Assembly: GCF_052119585.1 (NCBI RefSeq)
Contig: NZ_JBGQOJ010000013.1
Span: 1-64,000, forward strand
Length of the DNA: 64,000 nt
Direction: 5' to 3'
From: JBGQOJ01 sp052119585
GTDB taxonomy: Bacteria; Pseudomonadota; Alphaproteobacteria; Rhodobacterales; Rhodobacteraceae
Shown: positions 1 to 7,580 of the stretch, piece after piece
How the letters are laid out: every line of letters begins with the position of its first letter
How positions within the stretch are numbered: position 1 is the first letter of the stretch
Translations under genes and position numbers: made by a program
Notes under the pieces: model-generated
Told to the model about the DNA's origin: nothing
The model's database searches: none
Seen by the model: only the letters and a program-made list of their open reading frames with translations

Positions 1-519
1 CGATGCACCCAGAACGGCGACAAACACCTGTGCCGTGCGCACCTCCCCGGTCTGGGGGTCAATCACATCGATCGTATGGCCGGCGTAATCGACGAACAGT
101 CGTTCACCTGCAGGATGACGCTGTCGCATCACCGGCGACAGCTTACCTTCCCAGCGCGTGTACAGCTCGCAAAACCGCGAATAGCCATATCCATCAGGAT
201 GGCCAGAACGATATTCTTCCCACAGGAGCATCAACGTCACGCCCTTGCGGCGCAACTCACGGTGAATATGTGCCCAGTCAGGCTCGGTCGCACGGTTCGC
301 AATATCACGCGCCGTGCGTGGATAAATCAGGCGCTCAAGGTCCGTATCGGACATATCTAGCGGTAGCGGCCAACTCAGATCAACCGCGGCAGCCCGATCC
401 AGATAGGCCTGAACCGTTGTCCGCCCAATCGTCAGGCTGACCCCAATTTTACGGGTCGAAAGACCCTCGGCAGACAGTCGCAAAACATCTCGTATCTTCC
501 GCATCGGCAATCTCTTCAT
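1..519 (-). CDS. istA: IS21-family transposase IstA, N-terminal part
   Basis: The first 173 residues of the IS21-family DDE transposase, which with its ATPase partner IstB would catalyse transposition. ATG at 519 begins MKRLPMRKIRDVLRL and the frame stays open to base 1. An N-terminal helix-turn-helix is visible (LSTRKIGVSLTIGRTTVQAY, about residues 18-37). It is followed by the IstA-typical region with LRRKGVTLMLLWEEYR and the start of the catalytic domain at FVDYAGHTIDVID, whose first Asp is the presumed first DDE residue. DPQTGEVRTAQVFVAVLGAS follows at the window edge. No internal stop or frameshift is seen, so the gene may be intact beyond the edge. Confidence 0.92.
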   Translation of the reverse strand, partial: MKRLPMRKIRDVLRLSAEGLSTRKIGVSLTIGRTTVQAYLDRAAAVDLSWPLPLDMSDTDLERLIYPRTARDIANRATEPDWAHIHRELRRKGVTLMLLWEEYRSGHPDGYGYSRFCELYTRWEGKLSPVMRQRHPAGERLFVDYAGHTIDVIDPQTGEVRTAQVFVAVLGAS

Positions 520-590
520 CGGGCTTCCTTCCAGACCAAAAAGCCAGACGGTAGCCAGTTACAGATTGCCTCGCAGCATCACATCACAGG

Positions 591-679
591 GTGGCCGGAT
601 ACTCCGGAATCAGTGGCCGGATAAAATCGGAATGGGTGGCCGGATACTTTCGGAATCGCTGGCCGGATCGCTCCGGAAT
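591..679. repeat. Four direct repeats at the IS21 end
   Basis: Four copies of GTGGCCGGAT followed by a short spacer and CGGAAT lie at 591-610, 613-633, 636-656 and 659-679 (the last begins CTGGCCGGAT). They are spaced about 22-23 bp apart, roughly two helical turns. IS21-family ends carry multiple short repeats bound by IstA; four well-spaced copies fit that role. Confidence 0.8.
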
Positions 680-856
680 ACGCAGCTCTGCCAGAAGTCG
701 CAAAGTGTCATCCGTGCCGTCAATCGAGTCATTCTGGTAGACGACAATATCGTCAAACCCAGCAAGCAGATGATGCGACACCCATTCAAGGATGTTCGGC
801 CCTTCGTTCTTCACTGTCGCAACAAGCAGGGTCCGTCCAATGGCAGGCTTTTTCAT
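680..856 (-). pseudogene. Glycosyltransferase 5' fragment cut by the IS element
   Basis: A 59-residue N-terminal fragment of a glycosyltransferase of the GT2-like type found in polysaccharide gene sets. It begins MKKPAIGRTLLVATVKNEG (ATG at 856) and continues NILEWVSHHLLAGFDDIVVY, then QNDSIDGTDDTLRLLAEL. This matches the nucleotide-sugar binding half of the fold: a beta strand with KNEG, then a DSIDGT segment. The frame runs straight into the IS21 end at about 679, and no further glycosyltransferase sequence follows in the window. Insertional inactivation is inferred; the 3' half may lie beyond the element, outside the window. An upstream in-frame ATG at 904 would add 16 residues. Confidence 0.75.
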
Positions 857-1052
857 TCTCTCAACACCGACTTGTTGCGTTTTTCGATCGTCAGGACAAA
901 ACATCAGAAACGGCAGCCCCGTTCAATGACAGAAACGACCGGGAGATATCCAGATATTCATAGTATCAGTCTGTTCAGAAAAACATCGGAAACGAAGCGA
1001 AGATACTGCAAAAGCGCAACGGCCTTTGTGATCGACGGAGATGCCTTAAATC

Positions 1053-1077
1053 AAAAACAGCCCGACAATCGCCGGGC
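1053..1077 (-). terminator. Rho-independent terminator after the yqeY-like gene
   Basis: On the minus strand GCCCG pairs with CGGGC (1073-1077 with 1060-1064) around an 8-nt loop, followed by TGTTTTT. It sits 36 bp downstream of the yqeY-like stop codon. Confidence 0.55.
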
Positions 1078-1112
1078 CGCTCTTCTAATTCTGCATGGGT
1101 TGCACCGCTGGG

Positions 1113-1571
1113 CTAGCCCAACATGTCCTTGACCATCGGCCCGACTTTTCCAAAATCCATCTGGCCGGTGTATTTGGCTTTCAACGCGCCGATCACCTTG
1201 CCCATGTCACGGATCGACGTCGCATCAGATTCGGAGATTGCCGCTTTGATCGCTGCGGCGGTTTCGGCCTCGCTCAGCTGCTTGGGCAGATACTCTTCGA
1301 TCACCACGATCTCGGCGCGTTCCTTCTCGGCCAGTTCAAGCCGCCCACCCTCTTCGTAGGCGCGGGCGCTCTCGTGGCGCTGCTTGACCATTTTCCCAAG
1401 GATCGCAAGCACTTCGGCATCGGTAACCTCTGCCCCTTCGCCCTCGCCACGCATGGCGATTTCCTTGTCCTTGATCGCAGCATTGATCAGGCGCAGTGTT
1501 GACAGGCGGGCGGCCTCTTTGTTCTTCATCGCGTCTTTAAGGGCCAACGAGACCCGTGTTCGCATATCCAT
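1113..1571 (-). CDS. GatB/YqeY domain protein
   Basis: A 152-residue protein of the YqeY family, which resembles the tRNA-binding C-terminal domain of the GatB subunit of Glu/Asp-tRNA amidotransferase; its cellular role is not settled. It shows the family pattern: N-terminal LKDAMKNKEAARLSTLRLI, then KMVKQRHESARAYEEGGR, EIVVIEEYLPKQLSE and a C-terminal DMGKVIGALKAKYTGQMD. The start is taken at ATG 1571 (MDMRTRVS), which matches the usual family length; an upstream ATG at 1592 would add 7 residues. It is divergent from carA. Confidence 0.9.
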   Translation of the reverse strand: MDMRTRVSLALKDAMKNKEAARLSTLRLINAAIKDKEIAMRGEGEGAEVTDAEVLAILGKMVKQRHESARAYEEGGRLELAEKERAEIVVIEEYLPKQLSEAETAAAIKAAISESDATSIRDMGKVIGALKAKYTGQMDFGKVGPMVKDMLG

Positions 1572-1695
1572 AGAGAATGCTATCCCCGGCAATTTTCCAA
1601 GACCTCACAATATCGCGACGCGACTTTGCTTACAACAGGATAGATTTCAGCTAAGTCATTGATAAATATCAATAACGTAAATTACCCCTTCCCTC

Positions 1696-1724
1696 TTGAC
1701 CCTGACTGTCCCTGACCCTAGTTT
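1696..1724 (+). promoter_or_regulatory. Candidate sigma70-type promoter of carA
   Basis: TTGACC (1696-1701) and TAGTTT (1719-1724) are separated by 17 bp and lie 33 bp upstream of the carA ATG. The -35 hexamer is good and the -10 is weak. This is pattern matching only. Confidence 0.4.
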
Positions 1725-1756
1725 GCCGAGAATTTTGAGACGAGGAGTCGTTGTCC

Positions 1757-2923
1757 ATGTCCACCATCCTTGCAGATGCAACCGCCAAACCGACCGCCTG
1801 TCTGGCATTGGCGGATGGTACGATATTCTATGGCAAAGGGTTTGGCGCCGTGGGCGAAACGGTGGCAGAGCTTTGCTTCAACACCGCCATGACCGGTTAT
1901 CAGGAGATCATGACAGATCCCAGCTATGCCGGTCAGGTCGTGACCTTCACCTTTCCCCATATCGGCAACACCGGCGTGAATGCCGACGATGACGAAACCG
2001 CAGACCCCGTCGCCGCCGGCATGGTGGTCAAATGGGACCCGACCGAGGCGTCCAACTGGCGCGCCACAGAGCAGCTGACAGCCTGGCTGCAACGGCGCGG
2101 CCGGATCGGCATCGGCGGTCTTGATACCCGTCGCCTGACCCGCGCGATCCGCCAGCAAGGGTCGCCGCATGTGGCACTGTCCCACGATCCCGACGGCAAC
2201 TTCGACATCGAGGCGCTGGTTAAAAAGGCGCGGGCATGGTCCGGCCTTCTGGGGCTTGATCTGGCCAAGGATGTGACCTGTGCGCAATCTTACCAGTGGG
2301 ATGAAATGCTTTGGGCCTGGCCAGACGGGTATACCAAGCGCCCGACCAAGGGTCACAAGGTCGTCGCGATCGACTTTGGCGCAAAGCGCAACATCCTGCG
2401 CTGCCTGGCCTCGGCCGGTTGCGATGTCACGGTCCTGCCCGCCACCGCCACCGCAGACGAGGTGCTGGCACTAAACCCTGCGGGCGTATTCCTGTCGAAC
2501 GGTCCCGGCGATCCGGCAGCCACCGGCGTCTATGCCGTTCCGATGATCCAGGGCGTGCTGGAGCGGTCCGCAGTTCCCGTGTTCGGCATTTGCCTTGGCC
2601 ACCAGATGCTGGCACTGGCGCTGGGTGCAAAGACCGTCAAGATGAACCACGGTCACCATGGCGCGAACCATCCCGTCAAGGATCTGGAAACCGGCAAGGT
2701 CGAGATTACGTCGATGAACCACGGCTTTACCGTGGACAGCCAGACGCTTCCGGCCGGTGTGAAGGAAACGCATGTGTCCCTGTTCGACGGGTCGAACTGC
2801 GGTATTCGCATGGCCGACCGTCCGGTATTTTCGGTGCAATATCACCCCGAGGCAAGCCCGGGCCCGCAGGACAGCTACTATCTGTTCGAGCGGTTTGTCG
2901 CAGCGATCGAAAAAACAGCCTGA
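1757..2923 (+). CDS. carA: Carbamoyl-phosphate synthase small subunit
   Basis: The glutaminase subunit of carbamoyl-phosphate synthetase. It releases ammonia from glutamine for the large subunit CarB, feeding pyrimidine and arginine synthesis. It is 388 residues, the normal length. The N-terminal CPSase small-chain domain holds FNTAMTGYQEIMTDPSYAGQ. The C-terminal class I glutamine amidotransferase domain has the nucleophile Cys about 279 in FGICLGHQ and His363/Glu365 in QYHPEASPGP. ATG 1757 is preferred over TTG 1751 because AGGAG at 1743-1747 is correctly spaced only for the ATG. carB is not in this window, so the two subunit genes are separated, as is common in this family. Confidence 0.97.
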   Translation: MSTILADATAKPTACLALADGTIFYGKGFGAVGETVAELCFNTAMTGYQEIMTDPSYAGQVVTFTFPHIGNTGVNADDDETADPVAAGMVVKWDPTEASNWRATEQLTAWLQRRGRIGIGGLDTRRLTRAIRQQGSPHVALSHDPDGNFDIEALVKKARAWSGLLGLDLAKDVTCAQSYQWDEMLWAWPDGYTKRPTKGHKVVAIDFGAKRNILRCLASAGCDVTVLPATATADEVLALNPAGVFLSNGPGDPAATGVYAVPMIQGVLERSAVPVFGICLGHQMLALALGAKTVKMNHGHHGANHPVKDLETGKVEITSMNHGFTVDSQTLPAGVKETHVSLFDGSNCGIRMADRPVFSVQYHPEASPGPQDSYYLFERFVAAIEKTA

Positions 2924-2995
2924 TTTCAAGCGGCTTTAACGCGTTGTTAATCTAAAGCGGTGAAGTCTGAGGCCTAGTGCCTTTGGACTTTGCCC

Positions 2996-4909
2996 ATGAC
3001 ACCGCATATTCGTGTTCATACCGACCCGGCCCCGATCCGCCCCACAAAACCGCGCGGAACCGGGCGTGTGCCCTTGGGGCAGCTTCTGTTGGACAGCGGC
3101 GCGCTGGCCCCCGGCGACCTGTTGCAGGCCCTTGCGATGCGCGCCCGTCAGGACGCACGGCTGGGCGACATCCTGCTGACACATGGCATGGTCACGGAAC
3201 ACGCGCTTTTCGCGGCATTGTCACAGCAATGGTCGGCGCAGGTTGTCGATCTGGCGGCAGGTCCGGCTGACCCGCGACTGATAGATCAGGTCGGGCCGGA
3301 ATGGTGCATCCGCCACGGGGCCATTCCATGGCGCAAACTGGGTGGCATCACCATCTTTGCCACCGCCCGCCCGGAACAGTTCATGGCCCTGACACAGGAT
3401 CTTCCGCTGTCACTGCGCCCTGCACTGATGGGGTTGGCCCCCGACCGCGAGATCCAGAACGCGCTTTTGCACTCGCGCCAATCCGCCCTTGTGCGCAAGG
3501 CGGAAACCCGTGTGCGGCCAGAGGATAGCTGCCGCAGCTGGCATGTTCCGGTGCTGCGGCGATGGGTTCTGTCGGTCCTGATTGCGGTTCTGGCACTGGC
3601 AATCGCGGCACCTATGACGCTGTTCAGCCTGCTGTTCGGCTGGGCGGTTCTGACCCTTGTCTTGAGTTCCGCGCTGAAGGCCGCTGCCGCCGTGATCCAT
3701 TTGCGACAGCCCCCGCCGATTGTCGGCCCCGACGCCCCCATGATCGCGCGACTGCCAACCGTTTCGATCATGGTGCCGCTGTTCAAGGAAACCAACATCG
3801 CGGGGCGGTTGGTCAAGCGGTTGCAAAAGCTGAATTATCCGCGTGAAATTCTGGATATCTGTCTGGTGACCGAAGCCGACGACACCCAAACCCGCGAGAC
3901 ATTGGCCCGCACCCATCTGCCGCCCTGGATACGAACTATCGCCGTGCCGCGCGGCACGCTGAAAACCAAGCCCCGCGCGCTGAACTACGCCTTGGATTTT
4001 TGCCGGGGGTCGATCATCGGGGTCTACGACGCCGAAGATGCCCCCGATCCGGAACAGATTCACAAGGTCGTGCGCCGCTTTCATCAACGCGGGCCGGATG
4101 TAGCCTGCCTGCAAGGGGTGCTTGATTTTTACAATGTCCGCACCAACTGGCTGTCGCGGTGCTTTGCCATCGAATACGCATCATGGTTCCGTATCGTATT
4201 GCCAGGCCTGCAAAAAATGGGCTTTGCCATTCCCCTTGGCGGCACCACCCTGTTCTTTCGCCGCGACGCGCTGGAACGGTTGGGCGGCTGGGACGCACAT
4301 AATGTCACCGAGGATGCAGATCTGGGTATCCGCCTGGCGCGCTACGGCTACCGCGCGGAACTGATCGACACCGTGACAGAGGAAGAGGCGAACTGTCGTG
4401 CCTGGCCCTGGGTCAAGCAACGATCCCGCTGGTTGAAGGGATACGGCATGACCTGGGGCGTCCACATGCGAAGTCCGCGCCGACTGCTGGCCGATCTGGG
4501 CTGGTGGAAATTCATCGGAGTGCAGCTGCTGTTTCTGGCTACGCTATCGCAATTTGTCCTCGCGCCGCTCCTCTGGAGCTTCTGGTTGATCCCGCTGGGC
4601 CTGCCGCACCCGTTTTCGGGCGGGGAAACACATGGGCTATTGATGGCGCTGGGGCTGCTGTTCTTTTGCACCGAATGCGTGAACATCGCCGTCGGGATAC
4701 TTGCCGTGCGCGAAACGAAACACCGGCATCTATACCCGTGGATCCCGCTGCTATACGTCTATTTCCATATGGGCGCGCTGGCCTCTTACAAGGGCATATA
4801 CGAACTGGTGACAAAGCCTTTTTACTGGGACAAAACCACCCACGGGCTGCACGACCAGCCCGTGACCGCCCCGCCTACGGCTCCTCTGACGTCCCTGCGT
4901 CAAGCTTGA
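2996..4909 (+). CDS. Membrane glycosyltransferase family 2 with N-terminal MshEN-like domain
   Basis: A 637-residue inner-membrane processive glycosyltransferase, probably making or exporting a polysaccharide from a nucleotide sugar. Residues about 24-78 carry two MshEN-type motifs (the second is RLGDILLTHGMVTEHALFAA), the domain that binds cyclic di-GMP in MshE ATPases. Two hydrophobic segments follow at about 190-232. The GT2 catalytic core has IMVPLFKE (259-266), DAED (345-348), the acceptor-site TED (438-440) and QRSRW (475-479), the signature set of cellulose- and glucan-synthase-like enzymes. Further membrane segments lie at about 508-535, 548-572 and 580-600. ATG 2996 is preferred over TTG 2990. 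The 3' end overlaps the convergent GntR gene by 35 bp. The sugar product cannot be inferred. Confidence 0.88.
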   Translation: MTPHIRVHTDPAPIRPTKPRGTGRVPLGQLLLDSGALAPGDLLQALAMRARQDARLGDILLTHGMVTEHALFAALSQQWSAQVVDLAAGPADPRLIDQVGPEWCIRHGAIPWRKLGGITIFATARPEQFMALTQDLPLSLRPALMGLAPDREIQNALLHSRQSALVRKAETRVRPEDSCRSWHVPVLRRWVLSVLIAVLALAIAAPMTLFSLLFGWAVLTLVLSSALKAAAAVIHLRQPPPIVGPDAPMIARLPTVSIMVPLFKETNIAGRLVKRLQKLNYPREILDICLVTEADDTQTRETLARTHLPPWIRTIAVPRGTLKTKPRALNYALDFCRGSIIGVYDAEDAPDPEQIHKVVRRFHQRGPDVACLQGVLDFYNVRTNWLSRCFAIEYASWFRIVLPGLQKMGFAIPLGGTTLFFRRDALERLGGWDAHNVTEDADLGIRLARYGYRAELIDTVTEEEANCRAWPWVKQRSRWLKGYGMTWGVHMRSPRRLLADLGWWKFIGVQLLFLATLSQFVLAPLLWSFWLIPLGLPHPFSGGETHGLLMALGLLFFCTECVNIAVGILAVRETKHRHLYPWIPLLYVYFHMGALASYKGIYELVTKPFYWDKTTHGLHDQPVTAPPTAPLTSLRQA

Positions 4910-5525
4910 GCCGGGTCTCAAATGCCTTGGAAATATGGCGTTTCAACGCCTGATAGGCCGCGTCGCCGTCTCGGTTTTCAATCGCGGTGACGATGGCATC
5001 ATGCTCTGACACAGTCATCTCGCCACGCCCTGCCGCCGCAATGGACGTACTGGCAAGCAAGGCCATGGACCGATACACAAGGTCCAGCTGCTGCACCAGA
5101 TAGCGGTTGTGCGAGGCCAGATGGATCTGCTTGTGGAACCGCCGGTTCGCCCGCGACAAAGCGCCTGGATTTTTCTCCAACGCGCGGTCTTCCTCGACCA
5201 TGTTGCGCAGAACACGCACCTCTTCTTCGGCCGCGTGACGGGCGGCAAGGCGGGCGGCAAGGCCCTCCAGCTCTGCCCGCACGACGTAAAGCTCTGCCAG
5301 TTGGTTATGATCCAGCGAGGCGACAATCAGGCTGCGCCCGTCACGGGTCAGCAGGGATTGCGTCTCAAGTCGCTGCAATGCCTCGCGAATCGGGGTGCGT
5401 GAGACGCCGAACCGCTCTGCCAGTTCTGATTCCACCAACCGGTCACCGGGGCGATAGATGCCCGTGTCGATCGCATCAAGGATCAGCGCGTAGGCGTCCT
5501 TTTGCACTGTTTTCAGGTCTTTCAT
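4875..5525 (-). CDS. GntR-family regulator, FadR/FCD subfamily
   Basis: A 216-residue one-component repressor or activator. The N-terminal winged helix-turn-helix has GDRLVESELAERFGVSRTPI followed by REALQRLE, the GntR signature. The C-terminal FCD ligand domain has the Asp/His metal or acid-binding pattern in RANRRFHKQIHLASHN and VSEHDAIVTAIENRD. The start at ATG 5525 is chosen because GAGGAA precedes it; ATG 5540 would add five residues. The ligand and targets are unknown. It is divergent from the HAD phosphatase gene, a possible target. Confidence 0.9.
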   Translation of the reverse strand: MKDLKTVQKDAYALILDAIDTGIYRPGDRLVESELAERFGVSRTPIREALQRLETQSLLTRDGRSLIVASLDHNQLAELYVVRAELEGLAARLAARHAAEEEVRVLRNMVEEDRALEKNPGALSRANRRFHKQIHLASHNRYLVQQLDLVYRSMALLASTSIAAAGRGEMTVSEHDAIVTAIENRDGDAAYQALKRHISKAFETRLKLDAGTSEEP

Positions 5526-5625
5526 TTCATTCCTCGTCATCGTCGCGCGACCCTACAGTGCCGCGGGTGCCCGGATCAAGCATTCCCGCGTTGAACCCCG
5601 CCACATTCAGGGCTAGCCTGCGCCC

Positions 5626-6273
5626 ATGGTAGCACAACATTTCGATCATGTGTCCGCTTGGGTCTTTGATCTGGACAACACATTATACCCGCCCTCGGCC
5701 CGCCTGTTCGACCTGATCGAGGTGCGGATGACGGCCTACGTCATGGATGCCCTTGGCGTCGACAAAGGCACGGCCAACCGGCTGCGGTCCGAATACTGGC
5801 GCGACTACGGCACGACATTGGCGGGGTTGATGGATGTCCATGGCGTCGACCCTGCGCCTTACCTGACCGACGTGCATGACATCCCGATGGACGCGCTGAT
5901 GCCCGACGCCACCCTGGCCGCGCGCATCCGCGCCCTGCCGGGCCGCAAGATCGTCTATACCAACGGCTCTGCGCCCTATGCCGAACGGGTGATCGCCGCG
6001 CGCGGGCTGTCGGGCCTGTTCGATGCGGTCTACGGGGTGGAACACGCGGGGTTTCGCCCGAAACCGGAACCGCGCGCCTTTCAGACCGTGTTCGCCGCCG
6101 ATGGCATCGACACATCCCGCGCCGCCATGTTCGAGGATGATCCGCGCAACCTTGCCGCGCCCCACGCCATGGGCATGCAATGCGTCCACGTCGCCCCCGA
6201 CCGGCTGGAGGCCCCGCATATCCACCATCACACCGACGATCTGACATATTTTCTGGGTCAGGTGCTGCGCTAA
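5626..6273 (+). CDS. HAD-family pyrimidine 5'-nucleotidase
   Basis: A 215-residue haloacid-dehalogenase phosphatase resembling the yeast SDT1/YjjG-type pyrimidine 5'-nucleotidases, which dephosphorylate nucleoside monophosphates. HAD motif I is FDLDNTLYPPSARLFDLIE, the LDNTLYP form typical of this group. Motif II is YTNGS, motif III is the Lys in RPKPEPRAF, and motif IV is MFEDDPRNL. It is full length. The physiological substrate is inferred from family resemblance. Confidence 0.88.
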   Translation: MVAQHFDHVSAWVFDLDNTLYPPSARLFDLIEVRMTAYVMDALGVDKGTANRLRSEYWRDYGTTLAGLMDVHGVDPAPYLTDVHDIPMDALMPDATLAARIRALPGRKIVYTNGSAPYAERVIAARGLSGLFDAVYGVEHAGFRPKPEPRAFQTVFAADGIDTSRAAMFEDDPRNLAAPHAMGMQCVHVAPDRLEAPHIHHHTDDLTYFLGQVLR

Positions 6274-6311
6274 ACCTTTCCCAAGGCCCGTCTTCGTCCT
6301 ACATCTAAGCG

Positions 6312-7520
6312 ATGGAAAAACATCACGTCGATATCTTGATTTCAGGCGGCGGCGTCGCGGGCCTGACAGCGGCTTGTGCCTTTGGCACGGCAGGGTTCTC
6401 TGTGCTTTGCGTCGATCCCGCCCCCCCCGTGACAGAGCGCGATGCGCCCGGCTCCGACCTGCGCACCACGGCCTTTTTGCAACCTGCCCGCATCTTTCTG
6501 GAACAGGCCGGGCTGTGGGGCAGGCTCGCACCCCACGCAAGCGACTTGCAGATCATGCGGATCGTGGATGCGGGCGGCGACCGGCCAGAACCCCGCGCGG
6601 TCAAGGATTTCGACGCCGCCGATATTTCCGACCTGCCCTTTGGCTGGAACCTGCCCAACTGGCTGCTGCGGCGCGAAATGCTGGGGCGCATCGCAGAACT
6701 GCCGAACGTAGAATTCCGCGCAGGCGTGGGCACCACCCTCGTGCTGACCCGCCAGACAGAGGCGCTGGTCGCCTTGTCGGACGGAACGCCGGTCGCGGCC
6801 AGGCTGCTGATCGCGGCTGACGGGCGGAACTCTCCCGTGCGGGAGGCGGTTGGAATTGACGTAAAAACAACGCGCTACGGCCAAAAGGCACTGACTTTTG
6901 CAGTCACCCACAGTGTCCCCCACGACAATGTCTCGACCGAGGTGCACCGCAGTGGTGGCCCCTTTACGCTTGTGCCATTGCCCGACCGCGACGGGCACCC
7001 CTGTTCTGCGGTGGTCTGGATGGAACGCGGGCCAGAGGCGGCGCGCCTTGCCGCCCTGTCAGACGCCGCGTTTGACGCCGAGGCATCGACGCGGTCCTGC
7101 CATTTGTTCGGGCCTTTGACGCTGGTCAGCCGCCGCACAGTCTGGCCAATCATCAGCCAGATCGCCGAACGGTTTTACGCAGAGCGCACCGCCCTTGTCG
7201 CCGAAGCCGCCCATGTCGTGCCCCCGATCGGCGCGCAGGGGCTGAACATGAGCCTCGGGGATATGCGCGTTCTGCTGGATCTCGCGCTGGCCAATCCCGC
7301 AGACCTTGGATCGCCCAAGATGCTGGAAACCTATAACCGCCGCCGCCATCCCCAGGTCCGCCTGCGGGTGACGGGCATCGACGCGCTGAACCGCGCGTCG
7401 ATGGTCGAAGGACAGGTCATGCGGGATCTGCGGGCGGGTGCCCTGAACGCGCTTTATTCTGCTGCCCCCGTCCGCAAAACGCTGATGCGGGCGGGGCTGG
7501 GGGTCAAGGGGGCGACCTAA
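6312..7520 (+). CDS. UbiH/UbiF/COQ6-family FAD-dependent hydroxylase
   Basis: A 402-residue flavin monooxygenase of the ubiquinone ring-hydroxylase family. The N-terminal Rossmann motif is ISGGGVAGLTAACAFGTAGF. A substrate-domain DG motif is seen in IAADGRNSPVREAVG, and the C-terminal flavin motif is AAHVVPPIGAQGLNMSLGD. The residues before that motif read LVAEAAH where many homologues have LVGDAAH. It probably hydroxylates a prenylated ring in ubiquinone synthesis; which ring position cannot be told. It lies 38 bp after the HAD gene on the same strand and may be co-transcribed. Confidence 0.88.
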   Translation: MEKHHVDILISGGGVAGLTAACAFGTAGFSVLCVDPAPPVTERDAPGSDLRTTAFLQPARIFLEQAGLWGRLAPHASDLQIMRIVDAGGDRPEPRAVKDFDAADISDLPFGWNLPNWLLRREMLGRIAELPNVEFRAGVGTTLVLTRQTEALVALSDGTPVAARLLIAADGRNSPVREAVGIDVKTTRYGQKALTFAVTHSVPHDNVSTEVHRSGGPFTLVPLPDRDGHPCSAVVWMERGPEAARLAALSDAAFDAEASTRSCHLFGPLTLVSRRTVWPIISQIAERFYAERTALVAEAAHVVPPIGAQGLNMSLGDMRVLLDLALANPADLGSPKMLETYNRRRHPQVRLRVTGIDALNRASMVEGQVMRDLRAGALNALYSAAPVRKTLMRAGLGVKGAT

Positions 7521-7524
7521 CCCC

Positions 7525-7545
7525 TTCTTGGTTCTACAAATATCC
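7525..7545 (+). repeat. Divergent copy of the 21-bp gene-end repeat
   Basis: TTCTTGGTTCTACAAATATC followed by C lies 4 bp after the UbiH-family stop codon in a convergent gap. It matches the ACTTTGTTC-nnn-AAATACTC unit seen elsewhere in the window at a majority of positions, in the same orientation relative to the upstream gene. Confidence 0.5.
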
Positions 7546-7580
7546 ATTTCGACCGGGATATTGCAAGACCAGCGCCGGTG

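Larger units (their letters stand above)
1..679 (-). mobile_element. IS21-family insertion sequence, partial
   Basis: Left part of an IS21-family element, read on the minus strand and running off the window at base 1. It holds the 5' part of istA and, upstream of it, four direct repeats at 591-679 of the kind that IS21-family transposases bind at the element ends. Past the repeats the sequence becomes the coding frame of a glycosyltransferase fragment, so the outer end of the element lies at about 679. istB and the other end are outside the window, so a target-site duplication cannot be checked. Confidence 0.85.

Noticed and set aside
566..1132. 188-codon plus-strand open frame beside the IS element
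   Set aside because: It runs antisense over the glycosyltransferase fragment and across the IS end, has no recognisable domain, and is explained as a shadow frame in GC-rich DNA.
1751..1756. TTG start for carA at 1751
   Set aside because: AGGAG at 1743-1747 is only three bases upstream of it; ATG 1757 has proper spacing.
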